Numbered from the stretch's first letter, positions 17,495 to 27,124 are shown. The stretch is DNA of 64,000 bases from Luteolibacter pohnpeiensis (GCF_016595435.1 NZ_JAENIJ010000006.1:124001-188000), one strand, 5' to 3'. Program-made: numbers and translations. Notes: a model not told the origin generated them from the sequence alone.

Positions 17495-19021
17495 TTACAT
17501 CAGCTGTGCGCCGGCTTCGGCGAGTTCGGAGCGTTCACCGCGATTTAAGGCGACGTGTGCGACGAATGACTGACCTTTCAGGCGGTTGCGGGTGTAGACG
17601 AGGCCGTTGCTGCGGCTGTCGACGTATGGATTGTCGATCTGGGCCGGGTCGCCGACCAAAACCAATTTGGAATCACGGGACATCCGGGTGACGACCGTTT
17701 TCGCTTCCTGCGGGGTGAGCTGCTGAGCTTCATCCAGTACGAAAAAGCGGTTCGGGATCGAGCGTCCGCGGATGTAGCAGAGCGCCTCGATTTCGAGGAT
17801 GCCTTGCTCCATGAGCAGCTCGTAAGGCTTCTTGACCGGAGCGGCGCCTGGCATCGGCTTCTGCTGCTTGCGCTTTGGTCCAAGTGGGGTGTTAGGGCGC
17901 ATCAGCAGGTCCAGGGCATCGTGGATGGGCTGCAACCATGGACGCATTTTTTCATCCAGAGAGCCTGGTAAAAATCCGAGCTGGTCACCCATCGATACCA
18001 CCGGGCGGCTCACGGTGATGCCGTTGTATTTGCGATTGAACATTTCGTGCAACCCGGCGGCGACAGCGACCAGGGTCTTGCCGGTGCCGGCGTGGCCGTA
18101 GCAGGTGACCAACGAGATTTCCGGATTGAGCAATGCATCAATCAGGCAGCGTTGGCCAAGGTTGAGCGGTTTGAGCGACTGGCCATCCGGAATTTTCAAG
18201 GCATCCGGAATGTTGAGTCGGACAAAGGCACCGTCCATGGTGAGCCGGGCGGGGATGGTCTGTTTTTCACCTGCTCCTAACAAAACATACTGGTTGGTGA
18301 CGACGCCGATTCGGCGTTCTTCGTCCAGATCCAGATGTCCGGCGCTGGCAAATCGTTGCAGCTCAGACGGGTCCACTTCAATACGACGGACGTCGTAGTT
18401 TGAAACTTCCCGTGCGTCGACCTTGTCATTGAGGTAGTCTTGGCATTCGATGCCGGTGGCCCGCGCCTTCAGCTGCATGTTGATATCCTTGGTGACAAGG
18501 ACCACTGGCGCTTTGTTATACTGCATCAGTAGTAAACAAGCGGCGAGAATACGGTGATCAACGCGCTCGCGGTCAGGGAAGACCCGGTGGAATCGATTGA
18601 GCTGTTCGGAATTTTTCGGGCAGCTTGCCGGATCGTAAATTACTAGACGGATCGTACCTCCTTCGGGAGTTACGACGCCACGCGTGACTTTTTCAGAGCA
18701 GGAAAACATTTCGGTGAGCCTGCGGTGTACACGACGGGCATTGGCACCGCGCTCGCTTTGTTCGGATTTGAACTTGTCGAGTTCTGCAAGCACGTCGACC
18801 AGGATGCACAAGTGATTCTCTTTAAAGCGCTCAAGAGCTGCCGGATCGTGCAGTAGAACGTTGGTATCCAATACGTAGTTTTTGACTTGCTGGGACGGAG
18901 CGGTCAGGCCGAAGTCGGCGGGTTTCGGGCGGCTTCCGGTGGTCCGGCGCCGGACTCGATGATCAACTTGGGTGACTTCTTCAAACAATCCGGCTTGAGA
19001 CTCCTCAGTCTGGTTAATCAT
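17495..19021 (-). CDS. PhoH-family ATPase with N-terminal PIN domain (508 aa)
   Basis: Two-domain protein: a PIN RNase domain ('YVLDTNVLLHDPAALERF' from about residue 43, with later acidic residues), then a PhoH ATPase/helicase-like domain with Walker A 'GHAGTGKTLVAVAAG', 'FFVLDEAQQLTPQE' and 'VGDPAQIDNPYVD'. This is the PhoH2/YlaK layout, a likely RNA-processing enzyme. The ATG at 19021 (MINQTEESQAG) is chosen. The longer frame to 19126 has an unlikely His/Pro-rich lead. It is followed by two hairpins, then glyQS. Family firm, cellular RNA target unknown. Confidence 0.9.
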   Translation of the reverse strand: MINQTEESQAGLFEEVTQVDHRVRRRTTGSRPKPADFGLTAPSQQVKNYVLDTNVLLHDPAALERFKENHLCILVDVLAELDKFKSEQSERGANARRVHRRLTEMFSCSEKVTRGVVTPEGGTIRLVIYDPASCPKNSEQLNRFHRVFPDRERVDHRILAACLLLMQYNKAPVVLVTKDINMQLKARATGIECQDYLNDKVDAREVSNYDVRRIEVDPSELQRFASAGHLDLDEERRIGVVTNQYVLLGAGEKQTIPARLTMDGAFVRLNIPDALKIPDGQSLKPLNLGQRCLIDALLNPEISLVTCYGHAGTGKTLVAVAAGLHEMFNRKYNGITVSRPVVSMGDQLGFLPGSLDEKMRPWLQPIHDALDLLMRPNTPLGPKRKQQKPMPGAAPVKKPYELLMEQGILEIEALCYIRGRSIPNRFFVLDEAQQLTPQEAKTVVTRMSRDSKLVLVGDPAQIDNPYVDSRSNGLVYTRNRLKGQSFVAHVALNRGERSELAEAGAQLM

Positions 19022-19302
19022 GGTTGGGGTTGTTGGGTGGTGCGAAAAGGCGGGTAACGGAGGAGCGATTGGCCGGCCCGCCGCCGACAATCGCAAATGC
19101 CACAAATGGTGGCCAAGTAGTACCACTTCTAATCAAAGTACTATCATCTTCTCCATGTTGCGGAGAGATTCAATCAGAAATGAAGTGTTTGCCTATAATT
19201 CGCAAAAACTCTCATTGGCCGGGATGAAATCACGACCTGATGTTGGAATGACTTGATCCAAGCCGGTCCATCATGTTAGGGCGCACAAGACTGATGAATC
19301 GA

Positions 19303-19319
19303 ACTCAAATGATTTGAGT
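19303..19319 (-). other. Palindrome across the menE stop codon
   Basis: ACTCAAA, TGA, TTTGAGT: a 7-bp stem that includes the menE stop codon (19305-19307). It is AT-rich and has no T-run, so it is only a weak terminator candidate. Confidence 0.3.
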
Positions 19320-20417
19320 GACGATTTCGCCGCGGCGGATTTTACCCAGTTCGCTAAGTGGCAGTTTTTCTAAAAATACTGTCTGCTCAAGACGGCGAAA
19401 GCCGGGGGCGGACTTGTTGTAATTTTGTAAAACTTCGTGGGTCGCTGCACAATCATGGGATTTTGCAAAAACAACAACCAGCCGATGTTCATTGCGCGCG
19501 GATGGCAATGCAACGACGGCAAATGTTCCGGTCGCGATTTCGCCGCCGGAGAGTGTGACGATTTCGTGCTCAATCGCCAGCGGATCAACCAGCTCACCCA
19601 TGATTTTGACCATCAAGTCCCCGCGACCCAGCGGAGTTAAGGTTTCCTGATCTAACAAAACCCGATCCGCGGTTTGATGCCATGGCGATTGACGTGCGGA
19701 GAAAACCCAGTTGCCGTTGCTGAACTCCAGAATTCCGGTGAAAAGTGCGGGGCCTGAAATGCTCAAGCGATTCTCGTCATCGGTCCGGGTTTTCCAGATG
19801 GGCAGGATCGGGATATTGCCCGTCTGATACGGCTTATCTAGTAGATCTAACGATTGGGTTGCGATCTGCGAGCAGGCCTCGGTCATGCCATAGCTGGCAA
19901 GCACCGGCCAGCCGAGATCTCGCGCGGCCTGGCCGGTGGCAACATCGAGCTTGCCGCCGCCGACCACGATGGCTTCTAGCGATTTCGGCGCTGTTTGGCG
20001 GGTGCTGACCAAGTCATGGACTTGCGTGGGGACGAGCGAAAGATGGCTGATTTTTTCGCGTTCAAGCCACTGCGTGAATGCGACGGGTTGCCATTTTGAT
20101 TCGAACCGGCTCCAGTTGCAGGCGGCTTCAAAGGTGCGGGCCATGACCCCGAAGCCACCGACGTGGTGCAAGGGGAGAGACAGGCCCCAGCGCGAGGTTT
20201 CATCGACCTTCAGGTGTCGGTTGACGGCAGCTGCGGATAGCAAAAGTGCTTCTTTGGAGAGCACGATCCATTTGGGTTTGCCAGAGCTTCCGGAAGTTTC
20301 GAATAGCAACTGCCCGCCGATGTCCGGATGATCCGTCAAGGTGCCTGGGAATCCCGCCGGGGCGAACCATTCGCGTGTCATCCAGAATCCTGGATCCATC
20401 AATAAAGTCGGGTCCAT
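19305..20417 (-). CDS. menE: o-Succinylbenzoate-CoA ligase-like AMP-forming enzyme, MenE (370 aa)
   Basis: Activates o-succinylbenzoate with ATP and CoA in menaquinone synthesis. The adenylate-forming signature 'ETSGSSGKPKWIVLSKEALLL' starts at residue 40 ('TSGSSGKPK'), and later 'VLASYGMTEACSQIA' and 'GRGDLMVKIMGELVDP' match ligase motifs. At 370 residues it is shorter than typical MenE (about 450-490), mainly at the N-terminus, as in several compact MenE proteins. Its ATG overlaps the end of menC by 19 bp, which supports coupled translation and supports the pathway assignment. The other men genes are not in this window. Confidence 0.85.
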   Translation of the reverse strand: MDPTLLMDPGFWMTREWFAPAGFPGTLTDHPDIGGQLLFETSGSSGKPKWIVLSKEALLLSAAAVNRHLKVDETSRWGLSLPLHHVGGFGVMARTFEAACNWSRFESKWQPVAFTQWLEREKISHLSLVPTQVHDLVSTRQTAPKSLEAIVVGGGKLDVATGQAARDLGWPVLASYGMTEACSQIATQSLDLLDKPYQTGNIPILPIWKTRTDDENRLSISGPALFTGILEFSNGNWVFSARQSPWHQTADRVLLDQETLTPLGRGDLMVKIMGELVDPLAIEHEIVTLSGGEIATGTFAVVALPSARNEHRLVVVFAKSHDCAATHEVLQNYNKSAPGFRRLEQTVFLEKLPLSELGKIRRGEIVTQII

Positions 20418-21376
20418 GGCAGTGCATCAAGGTAATCATCGAACCCAAGACCGGTGCCGTCTGGAATGGTGAATTCCGGTTTCCAGGCACCCAGCTGTTC
20501 ACTAGCTTCATCCGGTTCGAAGAGATGGTGGGTTTGTAATCCGCAAACTCCGACAAGGCCGGGGAGTTGCAGTTCCAATCTGGCCGCTTCCCAGGCTGCG
20601 AACGCCTGGCCTAACGGGTGATCCATATAACTTGTTAGAATGGCTCGCTGCGAGTTTTGCAGCGCGGCTTCACCTAACAGATAGGGTTCATCCACTGCTG
20701 GCTTGATCACCATGACCTGAGCCGATTTGCTTTGGGGAGCGGACTCACGATCGACCGCCAGGTTGACGCGCGTTTGGCGGTTAAGATTTTTCCAAACCTC
20801 ATCCGAGTATGGGCATGGATCTTCAAGGAAATCGATCGCGCGCCGCACCTTCTCGGGCAAACCTAGTAGAAACTTTCGAACTGCTTCAGCATCGGCTGAT
20901 TCATTGAAATCGATGCGCCACTTGAGCTGCGGATATTCCTGCGACATCAATTCCAGGAAGTCCGCTTCTTTTTCAAGATCATGGCCGGCCTTGAGTTTGA
21001 TCATGTCGAAGCCTGCATCCACCGCTTGATTCACGTTCGCGGCGTCACTGCTGGTGAGTGTCGCATGGCTGCGCGGCACTTCCATTTCTTCAAACAGGGA
21101 CTCACTGGCCTGGCGGGCGACCTGATCGTATTCCGCACAGCGCAAGGCACGACGGACGATGGGATAGCGCTGGGGGCCCTGAAGGTCCTCAAGGCATTTT
21201 TCCAGGCTTGGATCGCCCAATTCCGGCCACGGGTGGATGCAGCCAAAACCATCGCCAACCCGGATGAGCGCTCCCTCAAATTCACGGCGACGTGAGATCG
21301 CGTTGAGAAATCCCCGGCTGCGCATGCGGTAGCGGGCAACCAGTGGTTTTTGATGGGTCGGCAAAATCATGGACAT
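20399..21376 (-). CDS. menC: o-Succinylbenzoate synthase MenC (325 aa)
   Basis: Enolase-superfamily dehydratase making o-succinylbenzoate for menaquinone. Superfamily residues are visible: 'FDMIKLKAG' (Lys-x-Lys acid/base), 'WRIDFNES' (metal Asp), 'FLEDPCPYSD' (metal Glu), 'LAVDRESA' (metal Asp), and 'VMVIKPAV' (second catalytic Lys). The next gene, overlapping by 19 bp, is menE, which settles the choice of MenC over dipeptide epimerase. Two ATGs at 21376 and 21370 are both possible. It begins 33 bp after ribD on the same strand. Confidence 0.9.
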   Translation of the reverse strand: MSMILPTHQKPLVARYRMRSRGFLNAISRRREFEGALIRVGDGFGCIHPWPELGDPSLEKCLEDLQGPQRYPIVRRALRCAEYDQVARQASESLFEEMEVPRSHATLTSSDAANVNQAVDAGFDMIKLKAGHDLEKEADFLELMSQEYPQLKWRIDFNESADAEAVRKFLLGLPEKVRRAIDFLEDPCPYSDEVWKNLNRQTRVNLAVDRESAPQSKSAQVMVIKPAVDEPYLLGEAALQNSQRAILTSYMDHPLGQAFAAWEAARLELQLPGLVGVCGLQTHHLFEPDEASEQLGAWKPEFTIPDGTGLGFDDYLDALPWTRLY

Positions 21377-21409
21377 CTGCCCCGTCGATACGGCTGCGCG
21401 GCGTCAGAG

Positions 21410-22456
21410 TCAAACTTCGCGAACACGGCGGATTCTGCCGCGCCATTTGATGTCATTTCCAAATTGCTCGAAGGTGAGCCCGTCCAGATGCAGAGCGGGA
21501 TCCATCCCGGAACCGCCGAGCGCGGGCAGCGGGCCGCCGCACAGCATTGGAGCCATGTAGGCGACGACCTCATCGATCAGCCCGGCTTCCATCATGGCCG
21601 CTGAAAATCTTCCGCCCGCTTCGACCAAAACCGTGAGAATACCTTGGTCCCGAACCAGTTCACGCAGTGTTTGTTCCAAATGATCCCGTTCGCGAAGCAA
21701 GGTCCGGTCCTTCCATTCATCGACCAATAATGGAGCGTCGCTCGGTAAGGAATCGGGCTGCGCGGTGGCGATGACACGCCATGGCTGGGAGCGGCCCGCG
21801 AGGAGCTCGGGGTCGCGAATGGTTAAGGCTGGATGGTCACGACGGACCGTTTCTCCACTGGTCAGGATGGCATCGACCGTGGAGCGAAGCCGTTGCACGT
21901 CCTGCCTCGATTCCGGGTTGGTCAGCCATTGGCCTTCACCAGGTGGCCGGGTGATCCGGCCATCCAGACTCATGCCGGTTTTCCAAATGACCCACGGGAG
22001 GCCGCTGCGCTTGACCTTGAAAAATGGGCGCAAAATCTCCACCGCAGCTTTTGATTGCACGCCCGATACCACCTCGATCCCGGCGGCTTTCAGGATCGCG
22101 TCCGCGCGTCCGGCATGGTCCGGGTTTTCGTCGGTGCAGGCGTAAACGACACGACGGATGCCGGCCTCAATGATACCGGCGGTGCATGGTGGCGTCCGGC
22201 CGTGGGTCGAGCATGGCTCGAGCGTGACATAAATGCAGGATCCGCGGATTTCCTCGTCGCCCACCGACTTTCTGGCATCTGCCAGGGCTTCCCGTTCAGC
22301 GTGCGGATGCCCGGCCATGCGGTGCCAACCCTTGCCCAGGACCTGACCGTTTTTGACAATCACTGCACCCACCGGTGGATTTGGCGCAGTCCGGCCGATG
22401 CCTTTGCGCGCTTCTTCCAATGCCAGGTTCATCCATTGGTCGTCATCGGTCGGCAT
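21410..22456 (-). CDS. ribD: Bifunctional riboflavin deaminase-reductase RibD (348 aa)
   Basis: Carries out the second and third steps of riboflavin synthesis. The N-terminal deaminase has its zinc site: 'HPHAERE' (His52, Glu54) and 'LEPCSTHGRTPPC' (Cys82, Cys91). The C-terminal reductase follows ('WVIWKTGMSLDGRI', 'AILTSGETVRRDHPALTIR', 'ILTVLVEAGGRFSAAMME'). Full length for the family. The downstream neighbours menC and menE are 33 bp away on the same strand, so cofactor synthesis genes appear grouped. Other rib genes are absent here. The start ATG at 22456 gives MPTDDDQWMNLAL, as expected. Confidence 0.95.
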   Translation of the reverse strand: MPTDDDQWMNLALEEARKGIGRTAPNPPVGAVIVKNGQVLGKGWHRMAGHPHAEREALADARKSVGDEEIRGSCIYVTLEPCSTHGRTPPCTAGIIEAGIRRVVYACTDENPDHAGRADAILKAAGIEVVSGVQSKAAVEILRPFFKVKRSGLPWVIWKTGMSLDGRITRPPGEGQWLTNPESRQDVQRLRSTVDAILTSGETVRRDHPALTIRDPELLAGRSQPWRVIATAQPDSLPSDAPLLVDEWKDRTLLRERDHLEQTLRELVRDQGILTVLVEAGGRFSAAMMEAGLIDEVVAYMAPMLCGGPLPALGGSGMDPALHLDGLTFEQFGNDIKWRGRIRRVREV

Positions 22457-22513
22457 GAGTTTGGCTAAGCTAGCAGGCAGGGTTGGGCAAGTGGTCCGTG
22501 TTATGGCTGGAGT

Positions 22514-23992
22514 TCAAAGCCCGATCGTTTGCCGAAAGTTCGCGTAAGCGGCGTCCCAGTCGTCAGTGTCCTGTGGCTTGAAAACTTTGAAATCGAACGA
22601 GCGGCGGACCAGATCGCGCCCGGCGGTGAAATCTTTGAGATATCCTCCGCCGACCATTTGGGTGACGACGTTGCCGCACGAGGTTGCTTCGACGGGGCCG
22701 GCAATGACCTCAATACCAAGCGCATCGGCAGTGGCTTGGCAGAGAAGTTCGTTTTGAATCCCGCCGCCGCCGGCGTTGAGACGCGGATAGGATCGGCCAG
22801 TCAGGGCGCAGATGCGCTCGTAGACGACGCGGTATTTCAGAGCCAGCGAATCGGTGGCGATGCGCAAGATCGTGCCTTTGTCGGCAGGGACTGATTGGCC
22901 GGACTGTTCGCACCAGACGCGGATTTTCTCCGGCATATTTCCTGGAGTTGCGAAGACTGGATCGTCGGGATCGATGAAGGCCGAAAAAGGCTTTGCGGCA
23001 CGAGCGAGCTCCGCCATTTCCGCGAAGCTGATCGTTTCGCCATCCAGGACCCATTGGCGGCGGCATTCCTGAAGTAGCCAAAGCCCCGCGATATTTTTCA
23101 GAAATCGGACGCTGTCTTGCACTCCAAGTTCATTGCAAAACCCGTGGCTCAAGGCTTCAGCGGTGGTGACCGGGGTGCTTGTTTCGATTCCCATGATCGA
23201 CCAGGTGCCGGAGGAGAGCCAGAGGTTGTCCGAGTCGCTGATCGGGATTCCGGCGACGGCGGCAGCGGTGTCGTGGCTGGCGGTCGCGATCACAGGGATG
23301 CCATCCATGCCAATGGCATCCGCGACTTCCTTGCGGATTGGGCCAAGAACCGTGCCGGGGGGCACGATTTTGCCAAAGATTTTACGCGGCAGTCCCAAGG
23401 CCTGAATCACTTCGTCCGACCAGTCGCCCGTATGCGGGTCCAGCAATTGCGAAGTGGAGGCAATGGTGCGCTCGATCGCCGGTTCACCAGTGAGCCAGAA
23501 TGCGAGCAGATCGGGGATGAAAAGCAGGTTTTCGGCATGCAGCAGGCCGGGGCTTTTGCGTTGAGCCTCGGCGAGTAGCTGGAGCGAGGTGTTGTAAAAA
23601 TTCGTCTTCAGGCCGGTTTTTTCGAAAATCTCTGCCTCAGGCATCAGGGCGTGCATGAGATCCGCCATGCCCTCAAAGCGCGAATCGCGATATTGATGTG
23701 GCATGCCGAGAAGCGATCCGCGGTGATCTAACAGGCCGAAATCCACCGCCCAGGTATCGATGCCGATGGAGACGATTTTCTCGCCGTAGCGCTGCACCGC
23801 GAGCCTCAGGCCTTCGAGAATTTCCCGATAAAGGCCAATCAGGTTCCAGTAGGAGCCATCGGGTAGTTCCGTGCCGGGGTTGTCGAACCGATGCACATCT
23901 TCCAGCGTAACGGTGGAAAAATCGGTCCGCGCTGCGAGGACGCGCCCGCTACCGGCTCCCAGGTCAACGGCGATGAAAACTTTCTCTGTCAT
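22514..23992 (-). CDS. rhaB: L-rhamnulokinase, FGGY family (492 aa)
   Basis: Phosphorylates L-rhamnulose in rhamnose breakdown. FGGY-kinase marks are 'FIAVDLGAGSGRVLAAR' at the N-terminus, 'SIGIDTWAVDFGLLD', 'ATASHDTAAAVAG' and the C-terminal 'RLNAGGGGIQNELLCQATADAL'. The 'IDTWAVDFGLLD' and 'GAGSGR' forms are those of rhamnulokinase rather than xylulokinase or glycerol kinase. The ATG at 23992 (MTEKVFIAVDLG) is chosen over one 42 bases upstream, which would overlap the opposite gene. A DeoR regulator lies 0.5 kb upstream on the same strand. Isomerase and aldolase genes are not in the window. Confidence 0.88.
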   Translation of the reverse strand: MTEKVFIAVDLGAGSGRVLAARTDFSTVTLEDVHRFDNPGTELPDGSYWNLIGLYREILEGLRLAVQRYGEKIVSIGIDTWAVDFGLLDHRGSLLGMPHQYRDSRFEGMADLMHALMPEAEIFEKTGLKTNFYNTSLQLLAEAQRKSPGLLHAENLLFIPDLLAFWLTGEPAIERTIASTSQLLDPHTGDWSDEVIQALGLPRKIFGKIVPPGTVLGPIRKEVADAIGMDGIPVIATASHDTAAAVAGIPISDSDNLWLSSGTWSIMGIETSTPVTTAEALSHGFCNELGVQDSVRFLKNIAGLWLLQECRRQWVLDGETISFAEMAELARAAKPFSAFIDPDDPVFATPGNMPEKIRVWCEQSGQSVPADKGTILRIATDSLALKYRVVYERICALTGRSYPRLNAGGGGIQNELLCQATADALGIEVIAGPVEATSCGNVVTQMVGGGYLKDFTAGRDLVRRSFDFKVFKPQDTDDWDAAYANFRQTIGL

Positions 23993-24054
23993 GGGTTTCG
24001 CTGTCAGCCTTTCGAAAGGTGGCGAGGGTTGCAATCCGGAATGCGGAGAACTCG

Positions 24055-24525
24055 ATGAAGCTGTGGCTTGCCACCGTGCGACAAATCCGATCAGAATTTG
24101 TCATGAGTTCGAAGGAAGCCGGCGAGAGGGCTGGCTACCGCATTGCTGCTGGAATCTGCCTGTTGATCGGTGCTTGCATGCTGGTCATCCTCGCTTGGTT
24201 TCGCGAGACTCCGGCGTTCTGGACGAATGCCGGTGGGTATCCGCTTTGGCTCCGGGATTTGGTGCAGATGGGCTTTTATCCGCTGCTGTCTTTAGTGGTG
24301 TTCACTCTGATTTACCACAGCTGCGTGCTTTTTTCTCACTGGCGTGGCTCTGCGCAACTGTGGCTGATCCAGGCTTCACTCATCGCCGGAGCATGGATCA
24401 TTGTCGCCTCAGCCGCGAGTCTGGCATTTGCCAACAACATCGTGAACCTCATCGAGCATCGTGATCTCCACAGTCACCCGCGGAAATCGTTCCAACCGGA
24501 CGATCTCATGAAGCCGCGTGACTGA
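24055..24525 (+). CDS. Small membrane protein, unrecognised (156 aa)
   Basis: I do not recognise this family. Three hydrophobic segments are visible, about residues 29-48, 80-102 and 113-135, separated by short loops and followed by a basic, His-rich tail ('HRDLHSHPRKSFQ'). The ATG at 24055 has GGAG six bases upstream, one of the few clear ribosome sites here. A longer frame starts at 24019 and would run into rhaB's possible leader. It sits on the plus strand between rhaB and the DeoR gene, converging with the latter (4 bp between stops). A link to sugar uptake is only positional guesswork. Confidence 0.65.
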   Translation: MKLWLATVRQIRSEFVMSSKEAGERAGYRIAAGICLLIGACMLVILAWFRETPAFWTNAGGYPLWLRDLVQMGFYPLLSLVVFTLIYHSCVLFSHWRGSAQLWLIQASLIAGAWIIVASAASLAFANNIVNLIEHRDLHSHPRKSFQPDDLMKPRD

Positions 24526-24529
24526 TGGA

Positions 24530-25294
24530 TCAAGGCGCGAGGTGCAGCTCGAACGGCACGTTTTTGAAATGAGTCCGGGTAAAGCTTTTCGCTTTTTTAT
24601 CGGAAACAAAGGCGTCCAGCTCCTCAGGTTTTGCAAAAAAGTGATCCGTCATGGCCCCAAGTTTGGTGTGATCCATCAGCACGCACTTCCAGAGTGAATG
24701 CTCCAGCATCATCCGTTTCAGTCGGGCCTGATCAGGGTTGGGTTCGCCGATGCCAAGTGTCGGGTTGAAGCCGCCACCGGAGAAGAAGAACCGGTCAATT
24801 CTCAGCATACGCAGCGAGGTTTCGGTTAGAAATCCGTGATAGCGCCGACCACGTCGATCGAATGATCCGCCAAGCTGCACCAGCTCGATTTCATCGCGGA
24901 TCGCAAGGCGATCGACCACCGCTTGCGAGTAAGTCACCACGCGCAGGCTCAGATCGGTCGGCAATTGTGAGGCGAACTCCAGAGCGGTGGAACTGGCGTC
25001 GAGCAACAAGGTTTCACCTGCTTGGACCAGCTGGGTTGCTTCGCGGGCAATCGCGATTTTTTCCTCCAGTTGTCGTCCTTCCCGTTCCGATTGGGGCGGT
25101 TCGTTCAAGGAAAAGGAAACATCCATTGCGCCACCGTGGGTGCGCCGCAGGTGTCCCATTCGCGCGAAGTAATCCAGATCTCTCCGGATGGTTTCTTCGG
25201 TCACGTTGTATTCCTGTGCGAGCTGGGTGGTTCGCACGGTGCCCTCCCGGCGGGCTTGATCGAGGATTCTACGTTGGCGCTCCGCGGCGATCAT
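24530..25294 (-). CDS. DeoR-family transcriptional regulator (254 aa)
   Basis: Sugar-phosphate-responsive repressor type. The N-terminal helix-turn-helix is clear ('RQRRILDQARREGTVRTTQLAQ' region over 6-27, then 'VTEETIRRDLDYFARMGHLRRTHGGA' over 31-56). The C-terminal DeoR sensor domain follows ('LLDASSTALEFASQLP', 'VVTYSQAVVDRLA', 'LGGSFDRRGRRYHG'). Its position upstream of the rhamnulokinase suggests it controls rhamnose use, as DeoR-type proteins often do. It also diverges from mqo, with 187 bp between, so it might act there too. Confidence 0.9.
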   Translation of the reverse strand: MIAAERQRRILDQARREGTVRTTQLAQEYNVTEETIRRDLDYFARMGHLRRTHGGAMDVSFSLNEPPQSEREGRQLEEKIAIAREATQLVQAGETLLLDASSTALEFASQLPTDLSLRVVTYSQAVVDRLAIRDEIELVQLGGSFDRRGRRYHGFLTETSLRMLRIDRFFFSGGGFNPTLGIGEPNPDQARLKRMMLEHSLWKCVLMDHTKLGAMTDHFFAKPEELDAFVSDKKAKSFTRTHFKNVPFELHLAP

Positions 25295-25481
25295 GTGGGT
25301 ATTTGTGGGATTTTCCTTGATTTGGTTTGCTTGCTATTACACTTCCTCACTCATCAAACCGCATCGTTAACCGGGGTCAAAGCCCAAAAATCAACCGGTT
25401 GTCGATCTGGCGATTCGAATTCACCGGCCAGCATCTCAGTTTCTGGGGTGTTGAACATTCCTTTGTTAGAAAAACCCACCC

Positions 25482-26987
25482 GTGCAAGCTCCCGTTCAGC
25501 TCAGTAATCCAGACGTTGTCCTCATCGGCAGCGGCATCATGTCGTCGAATCTTGCTGCCCTGCTCAAGCGGTTGCAGCCGGATCTCACGCTACAGATTTA
25601 CGAGGTGACGGACGAACTGGCGCAGGAAAGTTCCCACGGCTGGAACAACGCCGGCACAGGCCATGCCGGCTTGTGCGAACTGAGCTACACGCCCAAACGC
25701 GAGGCAGATGGCTCGGTCAACGTTGCGAAAGTCATCGAGATTTTTGAGCAATTCGAGCAAAGCAAACTCTTCTGGAGCTATGCTGTCCGCAGCGGAATGG
25801 TGGCGGAACCAAAGGAGTTCATCAACCCCGTGCAACACCTGAGTTTCGTGCATGGTCAGGAACAGGTGGATTTCCTCAAGGCGCGTCACGCCGGGATGAG
25901 CGCTCACCATTTTTTCTCGGAAATGGAATATAGCACGGACCGCGAAACCATCGGTTCGTGGGCACCGCTGTTGATGGAAGAGCGGCCAGCTGGCCCAGTC
26001 GCCGCGACCCGTGTGGCGGGAGGAACGGACGTCAATTTTGGCGCCATCTCGCGCAAGCTGCTTCATTGGATTTCACAACAGGACGGATGCGCCATCGCGA
26101 CCGGTCATCGCGTCACCGATTTGCGCCAATTGGCCGACGGGTGGGAAGTTACCGTGGAAAATCTTGCGACCCGCGCGATCACGAAAACCCACACGAAGTT
26201 TGTTTTCGTCGGTGCTGGCGGCGGCAGTTTGCCCTTGTTGCAGAAGTCCGGAATCAAGGAGGCGAAAGGGCTCGGCGGATTTCCCATCGGCGGCCAGTGG
26301 TTGGTTTGCGACAATCCTGAAATCGTCGCCAAGCATCAAGCGAAGGTTTATGGACAGGCGCTCGACGCCGCTCCGACCATGGCGGTGCCGCATCTCGATA
26401 CGCGGATTTTAGATGGCAAGAAGACCTTGTTGTTCGGCCCGTTTGCAGCCTGGACCACCAAGTTTTTGCACAAGAAAGGAAGCGCGCTGGATTTGCCGCG
26501 CTCGGTGAAACCGGACAACATCGCGACCTTGATCAAAATCGGAATTCATAACCTGGATCTCGTGAAGTATCTGGTCCAGCAAGGCACCCAAAGCATGGCG
26601 GATCGGATGGAAGTCCTGCATGTGTTCTATCCCGGAGCGGAGGAAAAAGATTGGAAACTCATCGACGGCGGCATCCGCGTGCAGGCGATCAAAAAGACGG
26701 ATGGCGAAGCGGGAATCGTTCACTACGGAACCGAAGTGATTACGGATTCCACCCGCACCATTTCCGCTTTGCTGGGAGCTTCACCGGGGGCGTCGGTCAG
26801 TGTTCATATCGTATTGGAGGTGATCAAAAATTGTTTCCCGCATTTGATCAAGTCCGAGGAAGGTAAAGCCCGGATGAAAGAGATGATTCCAACTTGGGAT
26901 GTTGATATCAAATTGCCTGCAAATGCGGAATTTTATCGAGAACATAGTCAACGCGCGAATGAAGCGTTGAATTTGATATCATTGTGA
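25482..26987 (+). CDS. mqo: Malate:quinone oxidoreductase (501 aa)
   Basis: Membrane-associated FAD enzyme oxidising malate to oxaloacetate and passing electrons to quinone, in place of or beside NAD malate dehydrogenase. FAD-binding start 'VVLIGSGIMSSNLAALL' and the family-specific 'SSHGWNNAGTGHAGLCELSYTP' are present, as are 'GAGGGSLPLLQKSGI' and 'GPFAAWTTKFL'. Full length. The start is GTG at 25482 with no ribosome-binding site seen. menC/menE nearby suggest menaquinone is the acceptor. A hairpin at 27098 follows. Confidence 0.95.
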   Translation: MQAPVQLSNPDVVLIGSGIMSSNLAALLKRLQPDLTLQIYEVTDELAQESSHGWNNAGTGHAGLCELSYTPKREADGSVNVAKVIEIFEQFEQSKLFWSYAVRSGMVAEPKEFINPVQHLSFVHGQEQVDFLKARHAGMSAHHFFSEMEYSTDRETIGSWAPLLMEERPAGPVAATRVAGGTDVNFGAISRKLLHWISQQDGCAIATGHRVTDLRQLADGWEVTVENLATRAITKTHTKFVFVGAGGGSLPLLQKSGIKEAKGLGGFPIGGQWLVCDNPEIVAKHQAKVYGQALDAAPTMAVPHLDTRILDGKKTLLFGPFAAWTTKFLHKKGSALDLPRSVKPDNIATLIKIGIHNLDLVKYLVQQGTQSMADRMEVLHVFYPGAEEKDWKLIDGGIRVQAIKKTDGEAGIVHYGTEVITDSTRTISALLGASPGASVSVHIVLEVIKNCFPHLIKSEEGKARMKEMIPTWDVDIKLPANAEFYREHSQRANEALNLISL

Positions 26988-27097
26988 TATTTGAGTTGAA
27001 TGATGGGTGACGGTGCGAAACAGTGGCTTCGAAATGTTCACCAACTTTCATTCCTGATCCGGTTGCCCACGCTTGCTTGGCAAGTGTGACGAGTAAC

Positions 27098-27124
27098 CGC
27101 ACGCACGCCGATGGCGGTGCGTTT
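27098..27124 (+). terminator. Candidate terminator of mqo
   Basis: Stem CGCAC + CGCC (27098-27109, 3-base bulge) pairs with GGCG + GTGCG (27113-27121), loop GAT, then TTT. A second hairpin (about 27133-27138 with 27150-27155) follows closely. Short T-run, so strength is uncertain. Confidence 0.45.
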
